Translations under genes and position numbers: made by a program
Notes under the pieces: model-generated
What the model saw: only the letters and a program-made list of their open reading frames with translations
Databases searched by the model: none
Told to the model about the DNA's origin: nothing
From: Salipiger mangrovisoli
GTDB taxonomy: Bacteria > Pseudomonadota > Alphaproteobacteria > Rhodobacterales > Rhodobacteraceae
Length of the DNA: 64,000 nt
Direction of reading: 5' to 3'
NCBI RefSeq assembly: GCF_015223355.1
Contig: NZ_JADFFK010000002.1
Location: 186,001-250,000 of the forward strand
In this document: positions 24,134-33,997 of the stretch, one piece after another
Layout of the letters: every line of letters begins with the position of its first letter
Numbering within the stretch: position 1 is the first letter of the stretch

Positions 24134-26923
24134 TCAATTGCCGAGCCTGTCGAGCAGGGCGGGGACGTGGACCTGGTCGGATTTGTAGTTGCCGGTCAGC
24201 ACATGCATCACCAGGTTGACCCCGAAGCGGTAGGCGATCTCGCGCTGGCGCTCGCCGGCGAAGCCGGATCCGATGCGCACCTGCGGGTTGCCGCGGCTGT
24301 CCACCGCCCAGGCCGCGGCCCAGTCGTTGCCGCCGATCACCACCGGGGTGACATTGTCGTTGAGGTTGCGGAACGGCATGCCTTCGACCAGCTCGGCATC
24401 GGGCGGCGCGGCCTCGACCCAGACGTCACGGCTGCTGTAGCGGCCGGGGAAGTCCTGGAGCAGGTAGAAGGTCCGCGTCAGCACATGGTCTTGCGGAACC
24501 GGCTCAAGCGGCGGGATGTCGAGCGGCGCGGCCAGCTCGCGCAGCTTGCGGCCCTCGGGCGAGGCGGCGCCGAAGCCCGCCACGTCAGCATCGCGCGTGT
24601 CGAACAGGATCATCCCGCCCGAGCGCAGGTAGTCGTTGAGCTTGGCGTAGGCGGCGGGCGAGGGCGTCGGCTGAGAGGGCGTGATCGGCCAGTAGAGCAG
24701 CGGGAAGAAGGCCAGCTCGTCGGTTTCGAGATTCACCGCCATGGGGTCCGAGGGCTCGACCGAGGTGCGGTAGTAAAGCGTCTCTGACAGGCCGCGCAGC
24801 CCGTTCTGCGCCAGCTCGTCGAGTTGCGTGTCGCCGGTGACGACATGCGCCAGCGTGACCTCGGCCGTCGCGGCCTCTGCGAAGGCATCGGCGCTAGAGG
24901 AGGATGCCCCCTGCGCCCGCGCGCCGCCCGTCGTTGCAAGCGCGCCAAGCGCCAGTGCCAGCAGCACCGTGGCGGCGGTCGGGCGCGCGCCGCGCAGACG
25001 GCCCGACAGTGCCAGAGAGGCGATCACATCGGCCAGCAGCAGCGCAATGGCCAGGGCAAGCAGCCAGCCGGCAAGCGGGGTCTCCTGCGGGCGGTTCAGC
25101 CCCTCGACCGGCACCGTGTCGGGCCAGACGGCGGGTTCGAGCACTGTGCTTTCGGTCACCACGTTGCGCGCAAGGCTGCGTTCCTCGCCCTGGTAGAGGC
25201 CGGGGCGCAGCTCGGGGCCAAGGGCTTCGGTCAGCAGCGCCTCGCCGGGGACGCCCGGCAGGGTACCTGCGTCGACCACCGCGCCGAAGCCGTCGAGCAC
25301 ACGGATCGGCTGCCACATGGTGCCGACCAGCTCGCCGGGTTCTGGCGTGGCGGGCATGGCCGAGATCGCCAGCCGTTCGAGCATCTGAACAAACAGCCCG
25401 GACAGCGGCAGGCTGGACCATTCGGCGTTGGCGGTGACGTGGAACAGCACGACCTGCCCCTGCCCGACGCGCTTGCGGGTCACCAGCGGTGTGCCGTCGG
25501 AGAGCTGGGCGATGACCCGGTCGGCGAGCGTCGGATCGGGCTGGGCCATGACCTGGCTGGTGACCGTCACGTCGGCGGGAATGGTCAGACCCTCGAAGGG
25601 GCTGCCCTCGGGGAAGGGGGCCAGCGACTTCGGCTCGCCCCAGCTCATCGCGCCGCCGACCGAGCGCCCTCCGGCGCGCAGCCGCACGGGCATCAGCGGG
25701 TCCTCGCGGTCGCGCGACAGGTCCGAGGCAGCAAGCCTCGGACCGGCGAAACGCAGCAGCGTGCCGCCCTTCTCGAGCCACTCGGTCACCCCCGCTTCCT
25801 CGCCGGGTCCAAGCGTCGCCACGTCGGCCAGCACGATGACGTCGGGGTTGGCGGGCAGCACCTCGGTCAGCGCGCCGTCGAGGATGTCGACATCGTCCTG
25901 CAGCGCCTTGTGCAGGTAGTAGAGCGGCGAGAGCAGTTCGAGCCCCTCGCGGTTCTCGTTCCCGGCGATCAGCGCGACCTCGCGGCGGCGCAGGCTGTCG
26001 TCGGGCAGGCTGACGGCTCCGGCGCTGCGCGCGCCGTCGATCTCGAAGCGGGTGATGCGGGCGCGCAATTCGGCGGGCAGCGAGAGGTCGAGCTCACCCT
26101 CCGAGGCGCCCTCGGCGAAGGTCAGCGGCGCGCGCACCAGCACGGCCGGGTTGCCGGCAGGGTCAAGCCCGTGCCCGGCGATGGAAATCTCGCGCGCGGT
26201 GCCGGGGTGCAGGCGGCGGGCGGTCAGCTGCACGTGGCCGTCCTCGAAGCGTGGCGGCAGCAGCGCCGTCAGGTTGCGCGGGCTTTCGAAGACGGTGACC
26301 TGCCCGTGCTCCATCAAGGCATTCAGCATCGGGTCGCGGCTGGCGCGGGCCAGCCCGTCGGACATCCAGTAGCTGTCGAAATCCTCTTCGGGCAGCATCG
26401 ACAGGGCGCGGGCCACATGGGCCTCGCCGGGCTCCCATGGCTCGGGTTCGAGCCCGGTGAGACGCGCCCGCAGCACGGCTGCCTGCTGGAAGTGCGGCGC
26501 CTCGGGGTCTGTGAGGCGCATCAGCGCCACCGGGCGCGCCTCGCGTTCGGCGCGGGAGAGCAGGGCATCGAGCGCCACCTGCCGGGCGCGCCAATCGGCG
26601 GCAGAGGACCAGCTGGCATCCATCACCACCAGCAGCGGCCCTGTGCCAGCGCTCTGCGAGTCGTCCTCGGGGTTCAGGATCGGTCCGGCGAGGCCGATGA
26701 TCACCGCCGCCACGGCCAGCAGGCGCAGCAGCAGCAGCCACCACGGGGTACGGTCGGTGACCTGGTCGTCGTCCTTGAGGCCCAGCAGCAGCACCACGCC
26801 GGGAAACAGCCGCCGGATGGGGGCCGGGGGCACGGCGCGCAGGATCACCCAGAGCACCGGCAGGGCCAGCAGCCCGAGCAGCAGCCAGGGGGCGGTGAAG
26901 CCCAGGGGCCCGAGAACGGTCAT
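24134..26923 (-). CDS. BatA-type N-terminus plus DUF4159 membrane protein
   Basis: 929 residues. The N-terminus (PWLLLGLLALPVLWVILRAV, then a second segment near 61-80) is the BatA/aerotolerance-type membrane hairpin, followed by LLVVMDASWSS in which D102-x-S104-x-S106 is a MIDAS motif. A long central beta-rich region, a membrane segment near 640-660 (LAGWLLALAIALLLADVIAS) and a C-terminal DUF4159 domain (LAHVVTGDTQLDELAQNGL, LRSGGMILFDTRDADV) follow. DUF4159 is amidotransferase-like. The start ATG overlaps the stop of the DUF58 gene by four bases. Probably a membrane partner of the MoxR ATPase; its substrate is unknown. Confidence 0.8.
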   Translation of the reverse strand: MTVLGPLGFTAPWLLLGLLALPVLWVILRAVPPAPIRRLFPGVVLLLGLKDDDQVTDRTPWWLLLLRLLAVAAVIIGLAGPILNPEDDSQSAGTGPLLVVMDASWSSAADWRARQVALDALLSRAEREARPVALMRLTDPEAPHFQQAAVLRARLTGLEPEPWEPGEAHVARALSMLPEEDFDSYWMSDGLARASRDPMLNALMEHGQVTVFESPRNLTALLPPRFEDGHVQLTARRLHPGTAREISIAGHGLDPAGNPAVLVRAPLTFAEGASEGELDLSLPAELRARITRFEIDGARSAGAVSLPDDSLRRREVALIAGNENREGLELLSPLYYLHKALQDDVDILDGALTEVLPANPDVIVLADVATLGPGEEAGVTEWLEKGGTLLRFAGPRLAASDLSRDREDPLMPVRLRAGGRSVGGAMSWGEPKSLAPFPEGSPFEGLTIPADVTVTSQVMAQPDPTLADRVIAQLSDGTPLVTRKRVGQGQVVLFHVTANAEWSSLPLSGLFVQMLERLAISAMPATPEPGELVGTMWQPIRVLDGFGAVVDAGTLPGVPGEALLTEALGPELRPGLYQGEERSLARNVVTESTVLEPAVWPDTVPVEGLNRPQETPLAGWLLALAIALLLADVIASLALSGRLRGARPTAATVLLALALGALATTGGARAQGASSSSADAFAEAATAEVTLAHVVTGDTQLDELAQNGLRGLSETLYYRTSVEPSDPMAVNLETDELAFFPLLYWPITPSQPTPSPAAYAKLNDYLRSGGMILFDTRDADVAGFGAASPEGRKLRELAAPLDIPPLEPVPQDHVLTRTFYLLQDFPGRYSSRDVWVEAAPPDAELVEGMPFRNLNDNVTPVVIGGNDWAAAWAVDSRGNPQVRIGSGFAGERQREIAYRFGVNLVMHVLTGNYKSDQVHVPALLDRLGN

Positions 26924-27794
26924 CCGTGCCCTCCATCCATCGCGCGGTAAACCCAGAGCAGGGCGTTCTGCGCGCTGTCACTTGTATGATGGCACATAAA
27001 TTGCCAACCCGTTAAGCGAGACAGATGCTCGAGCCGCGCTTTGCGCTCGGCAAGGCGCTGCAAGTAGCGCTCGCGCAGGTCGCCGGCCTTCAGCGTCTCA
27101 TGCGCCAGGGTCTTGCCGACGCTTTCGAAAATCGTGCGGCCCTTGAACGGGAAGCTTTCTTCCGTGGGGTCGAGCACCTGAACGAGCACGCCCCGCACGC
27201 CGCGGTCGGCGGCCTTGGTCAGCGCCGCCTCCATCGGGGCGAGATCGCCAAGGAAATCCGAGACAAACATCGCGCGGGCGTGGGGGATGATGCCGCGCGC
27301 CTCGGGCTGGGAGTAGTCCTCTTCGGCGTCCTTGCTCAGCGCCTCGGCGAGGCGCAGGATCTGGATGTCGCCGTTGCGCGGCGGCAGCGTCCAGCCGGTA
27401 AAGCCGACCCGTTCGCCGCCGCGGATCAGCAGGATCGCGGCGGCCAGCGCGACCAGCCGGGCGCGATCTCCCTTGGTTGGCAGGTCCTTGTGCGAGGAGA
27501 ACCGCATCGAGGCCCCGGTATCGACCCAGAGTTGCACGCTCTGGGCGATCTGCCATTCACGCTCGCGCACGTATTGCTCGTCGCCCCGGCCCGAGCGCCG
27601 CCAATCGATCGAGCGGTAGGTGTCGCCGGCGCGCAGCGGGCGGTATTGCCAGAAGTCATCGCCAAGCCCGGAGCGCCGTCGCCCGTGCTCGCCCAGCAGC
27701 ACCGTGCCGGCAAGCTGCTCGGCACGGGCCAGCAGGGCCGGGAACCGCGTGGCCTCTTGCTGCGCGCTCTGCCGCAGCTGGGCGACGGGGGTGA

Positions 27795-27798
<4 letters not shown>
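26920..27798 (-). CDS. DUF58 domain protein (MoxR partner)
   Basis: 292 residues. GEHGRRRSGLGDDFWQYRPL and GDTYRSIDWRRSGRGDEQYV are the DUF58 signature, followed by a von Willebrand A-like fold with a weakened metal motif, D93-T-G-A-S97. DUF58 proteins are encoded next to MoxR ATPases almost everywhere and are thought to present clients to them. The start is TTG 27798, forming a TTGA overlap with the moxR stop; GAGGCGG lies upstream. No better in-frame start exists before the conserved region. Cytoplasmic, peripheral. Confidence 0.85.
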
Positions 27799-28796
<998 letters not shown>

Positions 28797-28854
28797 GGGG
28801 GAGACTCCCTTGCGTAATTCCTTTACCGAAGCGAGTGTATCGCGGGGCTGAAAA

Positions 28855-29457
28855 ATGGCAAAAGCAATGCGCACACAAAATTACGTGACTCCCTCGGCTG
28901 ACGGCATTGCTGCTGCAGCGCGCGCCGCTTCCGAGCGCGGCCTGCCGCCTGTCGAACGCTGGAATCCGCCCTTCTGCGGGGATCTCGACATGCGGATCGC
29001 CCGCGACGGCACGTGGTTCTACCTCGGCACGCCGATCGGCAGGTTCGAGCTGGTGAAACTATTTTCATCGATCTTGCGGAAAGACGAAGAGAAATACTTC
29101 CTCGTCACCCCGGTCGAGATGGTCGGAATCACCGTCGAGGACGCGCCCTTCGTCGCCACGGACTTCGAGGCGGAGGGTGCGGGCGAGTCGCAGGTGCTGA
29201 CCTTCCAGACCCATGTCGGAGATTTTGCCGTCGCCGGGCCCGAGCATCCGATCCGGGTGGTCCGCGACGCCGAAAGCGGCGAGCCCTCGCCCTACATTCT
29301 GGTGCGGCGCAATCTCGAGGCGCTGATCGACCGCAAGAGCTTCTACCGGCTGGTCGAGCTTGGCGCGCACCACGAACATGAGGGCGTGCGATGGTTCGGG
29401 TTGTGGTCGTCGGGCATGTTTTTCCCGATGATCCCCTCGGACGAGCTGGAGGTCTGA
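28855..29457 (+). CDS. DUF1285 domain protein
   Basis: 200 residues of the DUF1285 family. PPFCGDLDMRIARDGTWFYL, GTPIGRFELVKLFSSILRKD and EKYFLVTPVEMVGITVEDAP are conserved. The fold is known from structural genomics; function is not. It stands divergent from moxR with 58 bases between the start codons, an arrangement repeated in many alphaproteobacteria, so it is probably functionally tied to the MoxR operon and shares its control region. Two close start codons (28855 and 28867) are possible. Confidence 0.85.
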   Translation: MAKAMRTQNYVTPSADGIAAAARAASERGLPPVERWNPPFCGDLDMRIARDGTWFYLGTPIGRFELVKLFSSILRKDEEKYFLVTPVEMVGITVEDAPFVATDFEAEGAGESQVLTFQTHVGDFAVAGPEHPIRVVRDAESGEPSPYILVRRNLEALIDRKSFYRLVELGAHHEHEGVRWFGLWSSGMFFPMIPSDELEV

Positions 29458-29460
29458 TCC

Positions 29461-30216
29461 TCAGGCCTCGATCCGCCGCATGATCACATGCCCCAACGCG
29501 GGCGAAAGACGCATGACCCGGCGCAGCAGCCGGGTCTTGCCGATCCAGATCTCGGGCGTTCCGGCAGCGGCACCGCGCAGGATCGCGGCAGCGGCTTCCG
29601 GGGCTGGCATCTTGCGCTCGGCCCGACCGCGCGAGAGCGTCGTGTTCACGGCAGGCAGCAGCGCCTCGCAGATGCCGATCGCCATCCGCGCATCCTCGGC
29701 CTGGTAACGCAGGCTGCGGGTGAAGCTGCGCATCGCCGCCTTGGTGGCGCAATAGACTGGCGCATCGGTCTTCGGTGCGACGGCCAACCCCGAAGTGACA
29801 TTGACGATCCGCGAATCCCGCTGCGCCGCCAGCCGGGGCAGCAGGGCGGTGGCGATCTGCACCGGGGCGATCAGGTTGATCTGCACCTCCTCCTCGATGC
29901 CGACGTCATGGTTGCCGCCATCGGTGAGCAGCGGGTAGCTCATCACCGCGGCGTTGTTGATCAGCACCGAGCAGTCGGGATGCATGTCCGCCACCCAGTT
30001 GACCACGCCGCGGGGTATTTCGGGATCGCCGAGATCCGCCTCTAGCCCGTCGAAGCGTGGCCCCAGCCGCCGCGTCATCTCGTCCAGCGCGGCAAAGTTG
30101 CGCGCGACGCCGAGCACGGTCGCACCCTCGGCCATCAGCTGCTCGGCCATGGCGCGGCCGATGCCACGAGTCGCGCCGGTGAGCAGGACCTTGCGGCCGT
30201 TCCAGTAGCCGGACAT
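29461..30216 (-). CDS. Short-chain dehydrogenase/reductase (DltE-like)
   Basis: 251 residues. TGATRGIG (13-20) is the cofactor motif, NNAAV (88-91) the NNAG variant, S142 and Y155-C-A-T-K159 the catalytic residues. The sequence resembles DltE-type SDRs of unknown substrate; ending RRVMRLSPALGHVIMRRIEA. It lies divergent from a TetR regulator, which probably represses it. The preference for NADP or NAD cannot be decided, although R17 and R39 suggest NADPH. Confidence 0.83.
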   Translation of the reverse strand: MSGYWNGRKVLLTGATRGIGRAMAEQLMAEGATVLGVARNFAALDEMTRRLGPRFDGLEADLGDPEIPRGVVNWVADMHPDCSVLINNAAVMSYPLLTDGGNHDVGIEEEVQINLIAPVQIATALLPRLAAQRDSRIVNVTSGLAVAPKTDAPVYCATKAAMRSFTRSLRYQAEDARMAIGICEALLPAVNTTLSRGRAERKMPAPEAAAAILRGAAAGTPEIWIGKTRLLRRVMRLSPALGHVIMRRIEA

Positions 30217-30252
30217 GACGGTTTTCCTTTGTGCGATGGTCTCTCCCGGTTA

Positions 30253-30289
30253 GAATGTGAGCAAAGTCTCAGATCTCATACTCGCATTC
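30253..30289. promoter_or_regulatory. Possible TetR operator between SDR and tetR genes
   Basis: GAATGTGAG (30253-30261) and CTCGCATTC (30281-30289) are inverted repeats matching at eight of nine positions, 19 bases apart; a shorter TGAG-N6-CTCA lies inside. The site lies in the 77-base gap between divergent SDR and TetR genes. Spacing is wide for TetR, so it is a candidate only. Confidence 0.35.
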
Positions 30290-30293
30290 CCCC

Positions 30294-30911
30294 ATGGCCC
30301 GGATTGTCCAGCTAACTCCCCGTAAAACACCGCGCCAGGGCCGCTCACGCGCCTCGGTCGAGGCAATCCTGACTGCGGGGGCTCAGATTCTCGAGGCGGG
30401 CGGGATCGGCGCGCTGACCACCAACGCGGTCGCCGATCGGGCGGGGGTGAGCATCGGCACGCTCTACCAATACTTTCCCAACAAGCAGACGATCCTCGCC
30501 GAGCTGGTGCGGCGGCAGAAGATGCAGTTCTTCGAGGACATGTCCGGTGCCGTTCAGCACGCGAAGACCATGGACCTGCGCTGCGCCACTTCGACGGTGC
30601 TTCACGCCTCGATCCTGCACCACGCCCGCGCCCCGGTGCTGTCGCGCGAGCTTGAGAAGGTCGAGGCGACGATCGACTGCGACGAGGAGGACGTCTGCGC
30701 CGCGGGCGGGCTGGTGGACCGTCAGCTCATCGAGCTGCTCGAAAGCTTTGGCATCGCTTGGCCCGAGGTCGCGGCGCGCGATCTTTCGGCGCTTTGCCGC
30801 GGCATGGTGCACGCGGCGCTGATGCACGGAGAGTGCGACCTTGACGCCATCGAGGCGCGGCTGCGCCCGGCGGTCTTCGGCTACCTGGGGATCGCCGAGG
30901 GCGGGGCCTGA
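30294..30911 (+). CDS. TetR family transcriptional regulator
   Basis: 205 residues. The helix-turn-helix sits at about 25-65 (ALTTNAVADRAGVSIGTLYQ then YFPNKQTILAEL), preceded by a basic tail PRKTPRQGRSRASVEAI. The C-terminal ligand-binding domain is of the TetR_C type and is unspecific. Divergent from an SDR gene, it probably represses that gene and itself. Ligand unknown. Confidence 0.87.
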   Translation: MARIVQLTPRKTPRQGRSRASVEAILTAGAQILEAGGIGALTTNAVADRAGVSIGTLYQYFPNKQTILAELVRRQKMQFFEDMSGAVQHAKTMDLRCATSTVLHASILHHARAPVLSRELEKVEATIDCDEEDVCAAGGLVDRQLIELLESFGIAWPEVAARDLSALCRGMVHAALMHGECDLDAIEARLRPAVFGYLGIAEGGA

Positions 30912-30914
30912 GGC

Positions 30915-31733
30915 TCAGTCGCCAAGCTTGGCGTGCACCTCGTCGAGGTCGATCTCGCCCACCGGCATCTTGTTCGCCGGGTTCTCGAAGTCGTAGCGGA
31001 AGAGATCGAAGTCGCGTTTGTAGATCTCGTAGACCAGGTGCATCGACAGGTCGTCGAAATAGTCCTCGACCGGATGCGCGCGCTTCGGCCCATGGCCCTC
31101 GGACTCGTTGAAACGGGGAATGGCCGCAAGGTCCACCGGATGACGGGTCTCCACCCGGTCGAGCACGCCCTGCATCCCCGCGTTGAAGTTTTCGGTCCAG
31201 AAGATCTGGTTGTAGCGCCCGCCCCCTGCGATGAAGGTCGAGACATGCCCCGAGACCGCCGACCAGTGGATGTCGGGGTCCATCGGGCGGCGCCAGCGGA
31301 TGGTGTCGCGGGCAAACAGCAGGAAGCGGCGGAACGCGCGGATCTGGTCGAAGTCCTCCTTGCCGTCTTCCCCGCCGACCTCGATCCCGTATTTCTGCAC
31401 CAGCATCGGCACGAGGTTGCCGCGGTAGCGGTTGCCGTTGCGCTGGATGCCGCAGATCTTGTCGAAGAAGCTCGACAGGATGCGGCTGTAGGGGTTGCGG
31501 ACGCAGGTGAAGGCGTAGGCGCCGCGGGTCCTCACGTTGGCACGGATCGGGTTGTGGCTCTCGTCGCGGGCCCATTTGTGCAGGCCCTGCGTCGCGTCAT
31601 GGATGTCGCCGTCGTAGAAGCTGCCGTGGTCCGAGTAGTACATGATCTGGCCGATGGTCGAGCAGGCGCATTTCGGCACCACCCGGTAGATCATGCTCTC
31701 GCTCTCGGTCATCCATGTGCCGGGAAACCCCAT
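30915..31733 (-). CDS. Sulfotransferase family 2 protein
   Basis: 272 residues. VPKCACSTIGQIMYYSD near residue 19 holds the PAPS 5'-phosphosulfate-binding lysine/serine, and FTCVRNPYSRILSSFFDKI (about 75-93) the 3'-phosphate motif of Sulfotransfer_2 enzymes, which move sulfate from PAPS onto carbohydrate or lipid. ATG 31733 is chosen for its AGGAG site; a 20-codon longer reading has none. It stands divergent from a GT14/DUF5928 glycosyltransferase, 136 bases apart, suggesting both act on the same surface glycan. The acceptor is unknown. Confidence 0.78.
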   Translation of the reverse strand: MGFPGTWMTESESMIYRVVPKCACSTIGQIMYYSDHGSFYDGDIHDATQGLHKWARDESHNPIRANVRTRGAYAFTCVRNPYSRILSSFFDKICGIQRNGNRYRGNLVPMLVQKYGIEVGGEDGKEDFDQIRAFRRFLLFARDTIRWRRPMDPDIHWSAVSGHVSTFIAGGGRYNQIFWTENFNAGMQGVLDRVETRHPVDLAAIPRFNESEGHGPKRAHPVEDYFDDLSMHLVYEIYKRDFDLFRYDFENPANKMPVGEIDLDEVHAKLGD

Positions 31734-31868
31734 CCTGCGCGCTCCTCGTACTGCCCGGCTTGTCGCGGGCTCCATGGACATGCAAAAAAGCAAAAGACAT
31801 CGGCCTGTTCAACGCCTTCGGGCGGGTAAAGGCGATGATGCGGGCGAAAATTGGGCGGACCTCATCCT

Positions 31869-33443
31869 TTGGCGAAGATTGCCTTCATACTGCTGTGCCA
31901 CAAGGATCCCCAGGCGGTCATCAAGCAGGCGCAGAGTCTGACCGCCGTCGGCGACTGCATGGCCATCCATTTCGATGCCCGCGCGCCCCAGGCCGACTAT
32001 GATCTCATCCGCGCCGCGCTGGCCGACAACCCGAACGTCACCTTCGCGCGGCGGGTGAAATGCGGCTGGGGGGCGTGGTCGCTGGTGCAGGCGACGCTCA
32101 ACGCGGTCGAGGCGGCGCTGGACCGCTTCCCGCGCGCCACGCATTTCTACATGGTTTCGGGCGACTGCATGGCGATCAAATCCGCCGAATACGCTCACGA
32201 ACTGCTCGATGCGCGCGAGGCCGATTACATCGAGAGCGTCGATTTCTTCACCTCCGGCTGGATCAAGACCGGCTGGAAGGAAGAGCGGCTGATCTACCGC
32301 CACCCTTTCAACGAGCGCACCCAGAAGCGGCGCTTCTACGCCCTGCTCGAGCTGCAGAAGCGGCTTGGTCTGAAGCGCAAGATCCCTGCCGATCTTGAGG
32401 TGATGATCGGCTCGCAATGGTGGTGCCTGCGCCGCCGCACCGTCGAGGCGATCCTGCGCTTCGCGGCCGAACGGCGCGACGTGCTGCGCTTCTTCCGGGG
32501 CACCTGGATCCCCGATGAGACCTTCTTCCAGACACTGGTCCGTCACCTGGTGCCCGAGACCGAGATCGAGAACCGCACGCTGACCTTCCTGATGTTCTCG
32601 GACTACGGGATGCCGGTGACCTTCTACAACGACCACTACGACCTGCTGCTGGCTCAGGACTATCTCTTCGCGCGCAAGATCAGCCCCGGTGCGCTGGATC
32701 TCAAGCGCCGCCTCGGGGTGCTCTATTCTTCCGAGCGCGTGGCGTTCCAGATTTCCGGCGAGGGCCGCGCCCTCTACCAGTTCCTCACCGAGAAGGGCCG
32801 CGCCGGGCACCGCTTCGCGCCGCGCTTCTGGGAGACCGAAAGCTCGATCGGGCGACAGCGCGATCTGCTCATTCTGGTCAGCAAGAAATGGCACGTGGCC
32901 AAGCGGCTGATCGGCCGCATCCGCGACGCGACCGGGCTGCCCTGCATCGACTACCTGTTCAACGAGGAAAGCTGTGACCTGCCCGACCTCGGCGGGTTGC
33001 AGTCGACGATGGACAAGCGTCACCGCCATCACCGGGCGCTGATGCGGATGCTTTATGACTACTACGGCTGCGACCGGCTGGTGATCTGCCTCGATCCCGG
33101 CAACCTCGACCTGATCGAAGACTTCTGCCGCGACCGCGCCACCACCCGCCTGCTGCAGATCGACTGCCAGTTCTCGGACGAATTCCTTGCCGGCCATGCC
33201 ACGCGCATCGGGCTGGCAGGCGAGCGCACCTCCGAGTCGGCGATGGCGCGGCTGGTGCCGACCATCCGCAACGACATCCTGCAAGAGGGCGACGCGCTGC
33301 GCGACGCGCACCTGCCGCGCCACCTGCATCTGCGCGAACTCGATCCGATCGAGGCGCAGGTGCAGGCCCTCGCGCAGTTCCTCTCGCTCTCGCCCGCGGC
33401 GGCGCGGCAAATCCTTTCCGACGATCAACTCTATTCCGACTGA
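31869..33443 (+). CDS. GT14 (core-2/I-branching) glycosyltransferase with DUF5928
   Basis: 524 residues in two parts. The N-terminal 260 residues are a GT14, core-2/I-branching beta-1,6-N-acetylglucosaminyltransferase-like domain: KIAFILLCHKDPQAV, VKCGWGAWSLVQATLNAVEA, FYMVSGDCMAIKS and GSQWWCLRRRTVEAIL. The C-terminal part (about 265-520), recalled as DUF5928, holds a second nucleotide-sugar-like fold (DLLILVSKKWHVAKRLIGRI). No signal peptide or membrane segment is present. TTG 31869 (MAKIAF) fits relatives; TTG 31851 is six codons earlier. A function in branching or capping an exopolysaccharide is inferred, helped by the divergent sulfotransferase. Confidence 0.78.
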   Translation: MAKIAFILLCHKDPQAVIKQAQSLTAVGDCMAIHFDARAPQADYDLIRAALADNPNVTFARRVKCGWGAWSLVQATLNAVEAALDRFPRATHFYMVSGDCMAIKSAEYAHELLDAREADYIESVDFFTSGWIKTGWKEERLIYRHPFNERTQKRRFYALLELQKRLGLKRKIPADLEVMIGSQWWCLRRRTVEAILRFAAERRDVLRFFRGTWIPDETFFQTLVRHLVPETEIENRTLTFLMFSDYGMPVTFYNDHYDLLLAQDYLFARKISPGALDLKRRLGVLYSSERVAFQISGEGRALYQFLTEKGRAGHRFAPRFWETESSIGRQRDLLILVSKKWHVAKRLIGRIRDATGLPCIDYLFNEESCDLPDLGGLQSTMDKRHRHHRALMRMLYDYYGCDRLVICLDPGNLDLIEDFCRDRATTRLLQIDCQFSDEFLAGHATRIGLAGERTSESAMARLVPTIRNDILQEGDALRDAHLPRHLHLRELDPIEAQVQALAQFLSLSPAAARQILSDDQLYSD

Positions 33444-33452
33444 GGGATGACA

Positions 33453-33821
33453 ATGGCTTACAGCTACGACGACCAGAATATCTTCGCCAAGATCCTGCGG
33501 GGCGAGATCCCCAATGACACCGTGCTCGAGACCGAGCACAGCCTTGCCTTCCGCGACATCCGTCCGCAGGCACCGATCCACGTGCTGGTGATCCCCAAGG
33601 GCGCCTACGTCTGCTACGACGATTTCGCGCAGAACGCCTCGGACGCCGAGATTCTCGACTACACCCGCGCCGTCGGCAAGGTCTGCGAGATGGAGGGCGT
33701 TGCGGCGAACGGCTTCCGGCTGATCTCCAATGCCGGCGCCGAGGGTGTTCAGGAGGTGCCGCACCTGCACGTGCACATCCTCGCCGGCCGCCCGCTGGGC
33801 CGGATGCTCGAGCGCGGCTGA
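33453..33821 (+). CDS. HIT family (histidine triad) nucleotide-binding protein
   Basis: 122-residue HINT-type hydrolase. HLHVHILAG near the C-terminus is the histidine triad H-x-H-x-H. FAKILRGEIPNDTV and FRDIRPQAPIHVLVIPKG are typical of HinT, which hydrolyses purine nucleoside phosphoramidates in the cytosol. GAGGG at 33442-33446 sits properly for ATG 33453, not for ATG 33447. It starts nine bases after the GT14 gene and may be co-transcribed with it. Confidence 0.93.
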   Translation: MAYSYDDQNIFAKILRGEIPNDTVLETEHSLAFRDIRPQAPIHVLVIPKGAYVCYDDFAQNASDAEILDYTRAVGKVCEMEGVAANGFRLISNAGAEGVQEVPHLHVHILAGRPLGRMLERG

Positions 33822-33858
33822 AATTTCCCGCCACCGCGCGCGCGGGGCGGGCAGGACC

Positions 33859-33892
33859 GCCTCCGGCGGGCGTATTTGTCAAAGAGAAGAAG
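33859..33892 (+). repeat. Convergent-gap element, form II (copy 2), part of a 20-base inverted repeat
   Basis: GCCTCCGGCGGGCGTATTTG (33859-33878) continues into TCAAAGAGAAGAAG (33879-33892). The first 20 bases recur exactly inverted at 33973-33992, bracketing the terminator at 33931. It lies between the convergent HIT and ABC genes. Confidence 0.75.
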
Positions 33893-33930
33893 CAAGGGGC
33901 TCGGCCCCCTTGCCGGGCACAAGGTCAAAA

Positions 33931-33959
33931 GGGCGGCGCCGGGGGTATCGGCGCCGCCC
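33931..33959. terminator. Bidirectional terminator between HIT and ABC genes
   Basis: GGGCGGCGCCG (33931-33941), loop ggggtat, CGGCGCCGCCC (33949-33959): perfect 11-base stem followed by CTTCATTGTT on the plus strand. A second stem GCAAGGGG/CCCCTTGC lies just before it at 33893-33914. Confidence 0.8.
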
Positions 33960-33972
33960 CTTCATTGTTCCC

Positions 33973-33992
33973 CAAATACGCCCGCCGGAGGC
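33973..33992 (-). repeat. Inverted copy of the form II element stem
   Basis: Exact reverse complement of 33859-33878, 20 of 20 bases. It ends close to the 3' end of the ABC gene. Confidence 0.85.
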
Positions 33993-33997
33993 CCCTC

